From: Apium graveolens
Taxonomy: Eukaryota; Streptophyta; Magnoliopsida; Apiales; Apiaceae
Direction: 5' to 3'
Assembly: GCF_009905375.1 (NCBI RefSeq)
Contig: NC_133653.1
Location: 92,367,671-92,431,670, forward strand
Length of the DNA stretch: 64,000 nt
This document shows, piece after piece, positions 1 through 10,254 of the stretch. The position numbers were made by a program, and so were the translations under genes. The notes under the pieces are model-generated. The model was not told where the DNA came from, did no database searches, and saw only the letters and a program-made list of their open reading frames with translations. Position 1 is the first letter of the stretch. The number at the start of each line of letters is the position of its first letter.

Positions 1-788
1 CTTTCCTAACTGTAGTTGTGTGATGAAGAAATAAAGCAAGGGTGAGCAGCAAGCCCACCAAAATAATATGTATAATGATTAACAATATATGAGCCTTCTC
101 ATAGCACTCATGAAAGTCTTGGTCAAAAGAAATGAACCAAGTTGATATCTTAATGCGATGAAGTCGCAAAATATTCAGTATATATATATATACATATATA
201 CTTTTCAAAATATGGGAAGTCCTCTTCCATGCATAATACACACAGAGTTCCAGTTTATAACTGTATATATAAAAAATATCGTTGCAAGGTGATCTCATAT
301 ATCTAACCTTGTCTCAACGTTTTTCCGAAAATCTTTGTCATTCATAAGACAATCATTAACTAGATATAAGTTTAAAAGATGAAGTTACAAGATACCCCAA
401 AATACTTATATCTTTCCCAAATACTACTTGAACTACCCCCGTTCAAGTTATAATCAGTTTCAAAGGTTCATCACATAGATGAGACTACAAGACAAGATTT
501 GAATAGATTCAATCTTTGAATATCATTATAAATAATGAAGTTACGAGATACTTCATTAAGTCCCGATATATAAATATATTCATATATATCTCCCATACAT
601 TTCCTGAAAACCTCTGTCATGTAAAGTATGAACAGAGTTGCAATATCCAATGAATTTGGAAGGAAAAGAATTTTGGCATAAACCAGATATCTTGCTGATC
701 AGGCAAAGATACCAATAAGTAACCTTTTCTACTGTAGATGGATGAATTCCTCACCGGTCATCACCCTGGCCGCATTAGGACCTCGCGC

Positions 789-877
789 TAGACCGTTACC
801 CGGCCACTCACGCGTTGATGGACTGTCACCCAGCCACTTACACTTTGATAGACCGTACCCCGGCCTGTCGCTTATGC
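789..877. repeat. 30-bp tandem repeat, about 3 copies, in LTR
   Basis: Three consecutive GC-richer units start at 789, 819 and 849. Each begins TAGACCGT or TGGACTGT and contains a CCCGGCC or CCCAGCC core. A related single unit sits in the Tekay LTR at about 59630-59665, which links the two LTR families. Confidence 0.7.
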
Positions 878-1359
878 CGACTCAATTAGATGGGCTTACT
901 TCCCGAACATTGGGCAAGTAATCAATTCATTCATCAAAACAGCAACCTTGTTGCGAATATAAAATACACCACAGAGCCGGATCCCTTAGATTTTTGAGCG
1001 AGTATTCAAGTCCCCTTAAAATGGAAGATCTTGAATTTGGAAACAAGTTTTGGGATCCTCTCTACCTTTTAAATTCATTTTGAAGACTCGAAAATATTTT
1101 TAAGAATGTTTGGAGTAATGCTGATTTAATAAAATAAATCAGTCCCAATATGAAAGAAATATCTGAATATTATTATTTAAATAATATTCCCATAAAGAAT
1201 AATTGAGGTAGAAGTTGGAAAACTTATACTTGAATGAATAGCAATTAATCAAGGATATACTTATACGAAAGTAATATCTTTATTTGAATAATCAAAAATA
1301 AGTTTGATTATTGACACCTTATTCTTTAATAAAATAAAGAATATATTTCAGTAATAAGC

Positions 1360-1578
1360 GGAGTCATAATACCTCGAATGAATATTATAAATAATATTCA
1401 TTAAATAAAATAAAGGAGTCATACATCCTCAAATGAATATCCAAGTAATATTCAATAAATAATATAAAGGAGTCATAAGTCCTCGAATGAATATTCAAGA
1501 TAATATTCAATAAATAATATAAAGGAGTCATAAGTCCTCGAATAAATATTCAAGATAATATTCATTAATAAAATAAAG
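1360..1578. repeat. 54-55-bp tandem repeat, 4 copies, in LTR
   Basis: Four units start at 1360, 1415, 1469 and 1524. Each opens GGAGTCATA, followed by TCCTC and AATGAATAT. The second half of each unit is an AT-rich stretch with ATAATATTCA. A fifth, broken unit ends near 1578. Confidence 0.85.
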
Positions 1579-3717
1579 TTATCGAATAAACCTTATTCAA
1601 TTAATAGTTTTGAAAACTATAACCATATATATATAAATATATAAATATATATATATATATATAAAATCTACTCGGGATCCTCGACTCCCGGTTTTAGAAA
1701 ATGTTTTCACCTTTGGGTCCCTATACTAAGGGTACACGCAACTACTGCTTATCTCTAGCATAGGTATTATGCAACTATAAGCATCGAAATCAACAGATAG
1801 ATAACCAGATTACGAAACAGACATGCATATATACCATATCAGCATGCTCCAATATATCGCAAAATTTGCTAATAACAATCATGCACTTATCACTAGATAA
1901 TGCATATACATATATTTACATCACAACAACAGTTATAACGGGTAAAAAACTTGCCTGAGCGACTGGGGGTTACGAATGGCTCGGGACGAGTCTGGTAACC
2001 TATAAGCAACAAGTAAGTTGGAATTAAACCAAAGTCACTTGTAAATCTATACTCTAACCAACTCAGACTCTAACGCTCGTTTTGCGCTTACTGATTTGCT
2101 TAAGTCACTCGAGTACCCTCGGCTCCACCATTTTTAATAATTTAACCTTTACGAGTTTTAAGGCGATTCCTTCGCGAGTGTCTTACCAACTGCCTAACAC
2201 ACTTACCATAAATTTTTCATACATTAATTAACCCTTTTCGGTCTTTAACCTATGTTTCAAAGTAAGGCGAGGGGAAAAGTTTCGTTCGCGAAACGCCGTT
2301 ACTTGAAACGGTCGTTTCTCCTAAACCGTGCATCGGAATCGAATGAACTACATATCAAAACGAAGCTCATCACATGAGCTATCTAAACATGGCAGTGGTC
2401 ATAATCTAGCAGGGGGTTCTCGGGTCCTAATGTTATGCACAAAAACAGTCTACAGAAAATCGGACGTTACGACGGCTATGTTTACGCGATTACCAATGAT
2501 TAAACTACTCCAATTAACCACCAACCAACTCATAACCATCAATACAACAAAACTTCACCTAAACCATACCACATCAGTCCATAATCTCCAAGGTTTTCAA
2601 CTCAAACAACCACAATCAAGACCTATGAACTATAATCAAGCTTCAATTACCAAAACACTTCCAAATCAAACCAAACTACTAATAATCACAATCCATGCTT
2701 CTCATTTCACAACACCAACCATTAAACTTACTAACAAATAAAGTAAAGGCTAGGGTTTGAAGTTTATACCTTCCTTTGGAGGTGTTAAGTTGCTAGGAAG
2801 CCTTAGGGAGCCTCCTACAAGCTTGATCTTTCCAAAGAAATCAAGAACACAAAGTTAGACTTTGAAGTTTCTAAAAGTCCGATTTAAAGAACTGTAAAAA
2901 TGAGGGTCTTACCATGATTATTTGGACGAGACTTGTGAACAAGAGTTTTAGGCCATCTCAATACCTTTCCAATGAGCTATAGAACACAATATTTGAGTGA
3001 GAAATGAAGGATATACAGCAGTTTTAGTGTTCTGGTTCTGTTTTGGCCGAGAGCATGAAGAACAATGCCTTGGTTTCTTTTTGATTTTGATGAAAAATGA
3101 TTTGCTTGGCTTGGTTGGTTTGATTTTTGTGTTTGTTTTAGTAAATTACCTAGTTGCCCTTGATTTTGTGTGGTTAAAAAGCCACCACATCTCCTTCCTT
3201 CCCATGTCATGCTTGTGTCATCCTCATGATGTCATCCTCCCCTCCTTGTCCTCTTCTCATTGATTGGGTGACATCATCCTCTCTAATCCCTTTGATTAAC
3301 TTCCTAATTGTTTGCCTAATGACCGCTGATCTGTTATACTGTTCGCTTAACTTTCGTTTTCGTTTATCGTTTGAGGGATCATACTCGGGATCTTATTACT
3401 TAGGTTCCCTTAACCTTTCTCAATACATTATATTCCTTTTTATGATCCTCTATTATAATCCTTTAATTTAAATCCTTTTATCATGTTACCTTATACTCAA
3501 TTCTTTCCGTATCTATTGGATTTCCGGGAAAAATCAAAGTGTTCGGATTTGGATTCTGACGATCTTTACATACACTTATATCCCATATAAAGTACTAATA
3601 AAATCTCAGAATATCCATATCAGAACCCCTACATAGTGTGGCATGAAAAGTTTTCTCATTCAGCAAAAACACTATTCATAAGGGTTTCAAAAATTTCCAA
3701 AAATTGGGGTTATTACA

Positions 3718-6180
3718 CTTTATCACCTGTCATATGCCTGGAACATCCACTATCTATAATCCAGATGACTTTCTTCACTTTTCCCTGCACACAATGAGTT
3801 TTAAGTGTGTTTAGAAATCCAAGCAGTGTTGGGTACTTTATTCTTGTTAACTGGTTTAGCAGAAGTAGAATGAGTAGTTTCAGATAAAATAGAGTTCAAT
3901 GACTGTTGTGCATTTTCCCTATCTGATATAGACCCAATTTTTGTCTCTTTAAGGTCTACTATCAGTTTGTGGCAACTCTTCATCACTTTCAAGTTGTAAA
4001 GGATGGAGTTAAACTTATCACAGAAGGAGTAGGGATCACTTGCATTTGCTTCATTGTATTTACAGGCTCCTTCAGTTGGCTTATTAACTTCCTTTTTACA
4101 AAGGTTAGTTAGGCGGTTCACAGAGCCATATTTTTCACATTTCTTTCTTGGAGCATCTACAACATAAGCAAAATTGTTGCTTTTGTTTATCCCTATTTTT
4201 CCATTTCTGTTTTTCTTTTTCTTTCTTGCATCTTCAATTTTGGTTTCTGTAACAATGGTCTTGGGACTTTATTTGTCCATGAGCTTCTCTTCAGTATTGG
4301 AAGACTGAGTTGATTCTTCAGTTTTCTTCTCTTTATCCTCATCAGCAATTTCTTGCTTGATAATCAATTCTTCTTCACTGAAGTTGACTTCACATGCTTT
4401 GAATATAGGTGCATTAACTTCTTTCAAGAAGGTTGGAGCATTTTCAGTTTTCTTTGCTTTCCCTTTGTCACCTACAGTCTTTTTTTCTCATTCATAGCAT
4501 CATAGTCAATGCCAATAGCAATGTTTGCACATGGCTTATTTTTCTCATGGTACTGTCTGACCAGTTCAGATGCATTTCTGAAAGATTTCAGCTTCACTTC
4601 ATTCTTTTCCAGCTTCTCTCTTAGCACTGCTTCAATTTCATTTGCACACTTGAGCTTGTTCTTTAGATATGCATTTTATTGTTTTAAAGCTTCAAGCTCC
4701 ACCGACAACAATACAGTTTCTTGCTTCTCACTTTCAAGCTTCTCATTTACCTTTGTTAATATGTTAACTTCTTCATTAGCAGCAACCATGCTTGTGTGGA
4801 TGTGAAACATTTTTGTGCTCATCTTTTCTACAGTTTCCTTATATTGATTCACAGTTAGATCAATTGTGGTAAGAGTTTGTACCTGTGATTTAGATGAAGA
4901 TGATTCTCCTTGCTCCAAGGCCACGAGTGCATAATTTCCAAATTCTTCATCTTCATCATTTTCAGAGTCATCCCAACTCTTACCCTCTGCAATATAAGCT
5001 TTGTTTTGCTGTTTCTTCAGAAGAGCTTCATACTTTGCTTCAAGTTCAAGATAAGCTTTGTCTTTCTTTGCCTTCTTGGATTTCATGCATTATGTAGCAA
5101 AGTGGCCTAGTTCATCACAATTGAAGCACCTTATCTTAGATATGTCAACAGATCCAGTTTTGTAGCCATTCTTGCTATCAGAATTGTACTTCCCTTTTTC
5201 TTTCCATCTGTTGTCTTTGTTGAAAGACTGTCCTTTACTTTTAAAGTATCTTGGCTTCTTTACTCTAATATTAGAGAATTTTCTAGCCAAATAGGCCATT
5301 GACTGATCTAGCTCATCCAGTTCTTCAAGAGTGTAGAACTCATCTTTTTCCAATTCCAGAATGACTTGTTCCAGTGAATCATTTGTTCTTTGCTCACTTG
5401 TTAAGGCAACTGGAGTTTGAGATCTTGGTTCATCATTAGATATTTGGCTTTCATTTACAATTAGAACACTTGAGCCATCTACAACATGTCCTTGACCAGA
5501 TCTCAATGATTTCATTTGAATCATTTCTAGTTCATATGTTTTGAGAATTCCATATAGAACTTTCAGTGTTATTCTGCTCAAGTCTGTCCCTTCCCTGATT
5601 GCTGAGATTTTATGTTCCAAATGATTAGGGAGAGTAAGCAGGAACTTCAGGTTCACTTCTTCAGATTCACAGTATTTTTCATGGAGCTGCAAATCATTTA
5701 TCAGCTTGTTAAACCTTTCAAACACATCTGTTATACTTTCCTTTGGCTTAGCCATGAAACCCTCATACTAGGAAATCAGTATCCTTCTCTGATCTGATCT
5801 AACTTCTTCAGTTCCCTCACACAATATCTCTATCTTTTCCTAGATCTATTTTGCAGTGTCACGGTTGACAATGTTGTTATACATTACATTGTCAAGTGAC
5901 TCAATTAAGATTAACTGCAAGCCACTATCCAGGGAGACTTTCTCTTTCTCAGGCTCAGAGTATTCTGCAGGGTCCTTGGGAGCATAATGAGCTGGAATAA
6001 CCATATCTCCATCTGTAGATTCCTAAACTCTAACCATAGGAGTGAAGGGCCCATTCTTTAGGATCTCAATGTAGAGTGTATTGGCCATCCTGATAAACAG
6101 CATCATTTTTTTTTCCAAAGAGTGTTGTTAGCTTTGTCAAACGAAGGAATTTTAATGCTACTTATTTTCTGTGTATTCAT
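3718..6180 (-). pseudogene. gag: SIRE-like Copia gag with start of protease (broken)
   Basis: Structural polyprotein of a Copia element, minus strand, starting with ATG at 6180 (MNTQKISSIKIPSFDKA). The UBN2-type gag core covers about 5950-5500. A single CCHC knuckle, CFNCDELGHFA, lies at about 5125-5090 with a stop codon just before its last Cys. A charged, probably coiled-coil C-terminal part follows (5086-3801). The protease opens near 3760 with the [10 protein letters not shown] active-site motif and is cut at 3718 by the inserted Tekay LTR. Open pieces are 5755-5090, 5086-4676 and 4121-3801. The stops and shifts make it non-functional. The long gag tail and PBS fit the SIRE/Maximus lineage; I infer that assignment. 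Confidence 0.85.
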
Positions 6181-6217
6181 TCTTCCAGGATCTTTAATTT
6201 GTTTACTTTCAGATTTT

Positions 6218-6229
6218 TCTCCGATACCA
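6218..6229 (-). other. Primer binding site (initiator tRNA-Met type)
   Basis: The minus strand reads TGGTATCGGAGA two bases after the LTR terminus CCTAACA. It matches the initiator Met-tRNA PBS (TGGTATCAGAGC) used by most plant Copia elements, with one or two changes. It fixes the strand and start of the minus-strand SIRE-like element. Confidence 0.8.
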
Positions 6230-6231
6230 CT

Positions 6232-7549
6232 TGTTAGGAAATGAATAACACATGGAGGGGGTGAATGTATTTTTCTGTTTTTGAGCTTTTATTGAATATT
6301 TTTGGTTGAACAAAGTAAATTTAATCTTGTAGAGATGATGTGTTAATGCATTAAATAAACATGCAATAAACAAGAACATAATCTTTTCAAAACTCACTCA
6401 ATTTTTATATTAAAAATCAAGAATGTTTTGCTACAAAATTTCTAGGCTTTTTGTTTAAAGATCTTAGCTTCTTCTTGAGAAAGTTACAAGATTTCTATCT
6501 AAATTGTTACAACTAACTGAAGGAGCAGTGTTAACTTTATAATTCAGTTAACTGCTGGTTTACACAGTGTAGAATAAGACATGCTATTAGCTTTTCTAAA
6601 CTGTCACTTGTCATTTCTATTTATAGAAAAGTAACTCTTCCATTTCTGGCTTAGCATATCTTTAGCATCCTGTGATTATCTTGATCTTCCTCTGTCAGTT
6701 AATCTTCACCATTGATCTTGCACATTCTTTCAGCTACTTTTTGTAGACTTGTCAATCCAGCTGGTTGGATTGTTTGTTGATTATTTATCTTGAATATTGA
6801 ACTGGTCTGTGATTTTGTACTTTGAGAATTTCACTCGAGATCTCCATATAGGCATATAGTGATCTTGACATCTCGATAAGTATAATGACTTATAGAGAAT
6901 TCTAATGCTCTAGTGAATTTGACTTATAGAGGTCTCTGAGTTCTCGAATGAAACTTTAGCTTGTCGAGATATCTCAGCATCATATCTTGACTTTGACTTA
7001 TCGACATCTTAGAGTTCTCTAGTGAATTTTGACTTATTGATATCTCTGAGTTCTCTAGTGAACTTTGACTTATCGATAACTCAGAGTTCTCTAATGAATA
7101 TAGACTTGTCGATAACTCTGAGTTCTCTAGTGAATAAATGACGTGTTGATATCTCCAACCTTCATGCCTTCTTGACTTGTCAATATCTCTCTGAGTTCTC
7201 TAGTAGCTTTCCTGACTTCTTGATAAGTCATTTGGAGTTCTCAAATGACTTCTCTATAACACTAAATCTATGACTTGTAGAGATCTTGACTTAGAGTATT
7301 TTTAACCAAACAGATTTATTCAACTCCAAGCTTCTTCAAAATTCTTCTGAGGCATGATCACCTTGATCTTCTTCCAGATAGAATCCTTAGGCTTGATACT
7401 GTTTCATGAAAAAGATTCCAGTCTGCTCCTTTGCATTTTTACAAACTTTAAAATGTTACAAGTATAAATACAAACTAAGATAACAATACAACTGACTTAG
7501 GATTGTCAATATGACTTAGTCTTGTTAAGGTACATGCATGTTTTGCACA
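6232..7549 (-). mobile_element. SIRE-like Copia LTR, 1.3 kb
   Basis: On the minus strand it begins TGTGCAAAAC at 7549 and ends CCTAACA at 6232. A PBS follows at its 3' end. On its other side is a polypurine tract (AAATTAGGGGAGATT) at 7550-7566. Both a PBS and a PPT therefore touch this one LTR, so it sits between two internal regions rather than at an outer edge. It carries a regular 36-bp tandem array at 6994-7137. Confidence 0.8.
6994..7137. repeat. 36-bp tandem array, 4 exact-period units
   Basis: Units start at 6994, 7030, 7066 and 7102. Each is 36 bp, opens with GACTTATCGAT-like sequence and closes with GAGTTCTCTAGTGAA. Looser copies flank the array from about 6820 to 7290. It lies within the LTR of the minus-strand SIRE-like element. 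Confidence 0.9.
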
Positions 7550-7745
7550 AAAATCTCCCCTAATTTGTGAGAAGATTGCTTAACACACATTCATGCCTGT
7601 TAACAAGACTAACCCTAAGCTTAACAGATTATGAAATATAACAGTTCATTATTCTCCTTAGATCGGATGTCCATTTAGCTTTGCTTCACACTTTGATCAG
7701 GAACACTAATGATGTTGTCATCTTCAGTAATCTTTGACATCATCA
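7550..7745 (-). other. Copia polypurine tract and 3' leader fragment
   Basis: The minus strand ends in AAATTAGGGGAGATTTT directly before the LTR, the same arrangement as the 3' LTR of the other SIRE element at 22111-22125. About 180 bp of non-coding 3' region precede it. Near 7745 the sequence changes to Tat pol, so the rest of this Copia copy is missing. Confidence 0.6.
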
Positions 7746-8952
7746 CTTATATATTACACCTTTTGAGTTGGATCAATATTCAACTTGTGAGTTATAAGTT
7801 CAGGTTCAATCCTAGGCATGTCAGTTGTTGTCCAAGCAAATAAATCATTGTTTTCCAGCAAGAACATAGTCAGTCGACCCTTCAGGGAATTCTCCAAAGA
7901 TGCTCCAATCTATATAACCTTATCTCTGTCTAAAGGGTCTAAGAGGATCGGGAACAAGTCCTCGGCTGGCTTCCCTCAAAGTTCTTCATTCTCTCGAACA
8001 TCCATGTCTTCTATGGGGAGGACCTGCCCATTATTTTTATCGGGCCTAAGTGCTGCAACATAGCAACTTTGGGCCATCTTCTGATCTCTTCTTCTCTCTT
8101 CGACACCATTTCTAATTGGGAACTTGAGCACCATATGGCAAGTTAAAGACACGGTCTTGAATGCATAAATTCATGCCCTTCCAAGGATAGCGTTATAAAT
8201 ACAGGCTTCCTTCAAAAACTGAAAGTTTAACATCTGTGTGTCCTCTTTTGGCCCTTCTTCAATAGTCATGGGAAGTTGTATCGCTCCTTCAACTTGACAC
8301 TCCACTATATTGAACCCATAGATGGGTGCGTCAGAAGGGGTAAACTGGGAATAGAATATTCACAGAGGCTCCATTATCGACTAGGACTTTCTTGACAGGA
8401 CAATTCCCCATTATCCGTGTGAAAACCAGAGGATCATCTTGAGGAAATTTTAAACCCTCAAGGTCGGGGTCACCGAATTCAAGTGTCCTCTCAGTCGTAG
8501 AGCTCCTTGTTATCCCACCAGTTATTGGCCTTCCTAAGATCATGTTGATTACTAGATGTCGCGACTATTGGTTATAATCTCGGTTGTTGCCTCTTTGATC
8601 GTTATCCCTTCAATCATTATTTCCTTTCTAGCCTCCAACCTCTTCACCCTTGGTGAACCGCCCGAACTTTCCTCTTCGGATCATTATCTCATCCTTGAGT
8701 CTACAATCATCGGTGTCATGACCAACATCTCTATGGAACCTACAGTATCGGCCCTTTTCTTTTTTCTCGGGGTCTCCCCTTAGTGACTTCAATCATCTGA
8801 ACTCTTTATCCTTCTCAGTTTCCAAAAGGATTTGGCTCCTGGGAGCGTTCAACCTAGCATACTCAGTGAATCTTGGTGGTTGATTCTTATTCGAAGTGGA
8901 GTCATAGTTCTTTCCAGTTCAAGGATATTTGTCCTTGGTGTTGCCCATGGTT
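7746..8952 (-). pseudogene. pol: Tat B: gag C-terminus, protease, start of RT (broken)
   Basis: Minus-strand fragment of a Tat-lineage Gypsy polyprotein. Right to left: an LNAPRSQIL motif (about 8850), a gag zinc motif YCRFHRDVGHDTDDC (about 8745-8695), the protease with VDNGASVNILF (about 8385-8350, open 8543-8331), NAILGR (about 8195), then the pre-RT segment with PIEDMDVREN and THKLNIDPT (about 8000-7755). Several stops and frame changes break it. At 8953 it joins Athila gag and at about 7745 Copia DNA. Its N-terminal gag continues at 34950-35288, so the Athila block sits inside Tat gag with the middle of gag lost. Confidence 0.85.
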
Positions 8953-9184
8953 TCATATTGCGGTTGCTGAAAACCAGGGGGGTTGTATAGCTTAGCTAGG
9001 TACTTCTGATAAGGCTGTTAAACCACATTCTGAGCGTTGCTCCAACTAAAATTAGGATGATTGCGGTTGTTAGGATGATAAGTGGCTGGCACAGGTTGCT
9101 GCGATCGCTGAAAATTGCTCACGAACTGAATTGATTCACTAGAAATGGCACACTGATCAGTCTCATGGGCACCAGCACAAAGCT
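8953..9184 (-). pseudogene. gag: Athila copy A gag, C-terminal part left of SIRE insertion
   Basis: Continues the Athila gag of 23183-24117 after the inserted SIRE element. Visible are the second half of a CCHC knuckle (AGAHETDQC) and NRNHPNFSWSNAQN, a signature of Athila gag. It ends near 8953, where similarity to the equivalent part of Athila copy B (about 32890-32990) stops and Tat gag starts. The copy A polyprotein is therefore cut within gag and has no pol. Confidence 0.85.
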
Positions 9185-9779
9185 TGTTGTGTATATGTTG
9201 TGTACTTGATGATTTCATGAACAAAACACCTTGGTAGATTTTACTTAGTGAAATAATGTAGCACTCGACGGATAAGGTTTATAGTCCCGACGGATGATGA
9301 CTTATTATTCATCGAGTGAGTAGCTTATGTAACGATAAGTTTGTAGCACATTTCTGCATACACCTTTGTATAGATTCTGTAGTATCATATAAGTCATGTT
9401 GACTTTAACTAGATATGCAGAATAGGTTGATTAATTGTACATAGATGATGTCTTGTAATTCTGCATAAATGAAATGAAGTCAAGTGCCAAACAACTATCG
9501 ACGGATGATTAACAAAGCCATCGAGGGAATGATCATGTACTCAACGGATAAAGAATTCAAATATCTGTTGATAGTGACAACACAATCACATGCGTCGAGT
9601 GTATGCAAAAGGAATGTGGTAGCCTATTCAACTGGGTTTTCGAGAACAAAGAAGCAATTCCATTTCTATGCTATTATAAAGATATTCAAAGATGTTGGAA
9701 TAGAGTAATGAAGTAGCATTGTAATAGACTAGATAGTTTTTGTTTTATTATCCTGTCTCATTACTTTGTAATCTTGGTG

Positions 9780-9788
9780 ATATATAAA
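9780..9788 (+). promoter_or_regulatory. Putative TATA box of SIRE 5' LTR
   Basis: ATATATAAA lies about 410 bp before the LTR end, a plausible position for the element's RNA polymerase II promoter. The matching site in the 3' LTR (about 22808-22816) reads ATATGTAAA, so only the 5' copy keeps the consensus. Promoter function is inferred. Confidence 0.4.
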
Positions 9789-10054
9789 CCAAGAAGTAGC
9801 AACTAAGGAATTAATCTAAAATACAAGCAGAGAAACATTTGTAAGCAGAATTCTTAGCATTTCTCTGTATTCTTAGTTGGTCAATATTTGTAAGCAGCTG
9901 TGAGCATTTTGCACACGAGTTCTCTCGATATATATTATATATCTCTGGTGGAATCATTCAAATCCCCCAGAAAGTTTTTAAAAACTCTTGTTTTTAATTA
10001 CTTGTGTTTTGATTCATTTAAGTAACTATTCCGCATTGTGGTAATCAATTCACA

Positions 10055-10056
<2 letters not shown>

Positions 10057-10097
<41 letters not shown>
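10057..10097. repeat. (TA)n microsatellite in 5' LTR
   Basis: A pure TA run of about 41 bp. The 3' LTR has only about 14 bp at the same site (near 23080), so the run has changed length since insertion. Confidence 0.95.
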
Positions 10098-10100
<3 letters not shown>

Positions 10101-10194
10101 CGAGTTAGAACATTTTTATTTCAAGAAAAAGTTTCAAGAATTCCATTCAACCCCACTTCTGTAATTCTTGTTATATTGTTAAGGGACTAACAAT

Positions 10195-10206
10195 TGGTAT
10201 CAGAGC
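10195..10206 (+). other. Primer binding site (initiator tRNA-Met)
   Basis: TGGTATCAGAGC follows the 5' LTR by two bases. It is an exact match to the common plant initiator-tRNA PBS and sets the plus-strand orientation. Confidence 0.95.
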
Positions 10207-10254
10207 CAAGTTCTTAACTTACAAAGAGTTTAAAGATCAAAACAATACAGCAAG

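Larger units (their letters stand above)
1..3717 (-). mobile_element. Tekay-like Gypsy LTR, 3' end outside window
   Basis: This long non-coding block ends on the plus strand in GGGGTTATTACA, so on the minus strand it opens TGTAATAACCCC, the usual start of a chromovirus LTR. It interrupts the protease start of a SIRE-like Copia element; the base after it begins CTTTA, the expected target flank. The other LTR end lies left of the window, so I cannot tell a solo LTR from the end of a full element. It holds two tandem arrays (789-877 and 1360-1578) and AT runs near 177-200 and 1625-1664. ORFs here, such as 2328-2741, have no recognisable product. Family assignment rests on terminus, length and style. 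Confidence 0.6.
9185..10192 (+). repeat. 5' LTR of SIRE element (1008 bp)
   Basis: Starts TGTTGTGTATATG and ends ACTAACA, immediately before the PBS. It carries three exact CGACGGAT copies (9267, 9288, 9499), a TATA-like box near 9781 and a (TA)20 run at 10057-10097. Compared with the 3' LTR it lacks most of a short tandem array and one 28-bp unit. The ORF at 9484-9708 is an LTR shadow. Confidence 0.93.

Noticed and set aside
2328..3471. Four ORFs of 77-137 codons in the first LTR
   Set aside because: They have low-complexity or Phe/Leu-rich products in LTR DNA and no recognisable domain.
6994..7137. CRISPR-like regular repeats
   Set aside because: The units are contiguous 36-bp tandem copies without unique spacers, in a plant LTR.
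9484..9708. ORF in the SIRE 5' LTR, with a counterpart at 22631-22834
   Set aside because: It lies wholly in the LTR and only part of it is shared between the copies, so it is a shadow.
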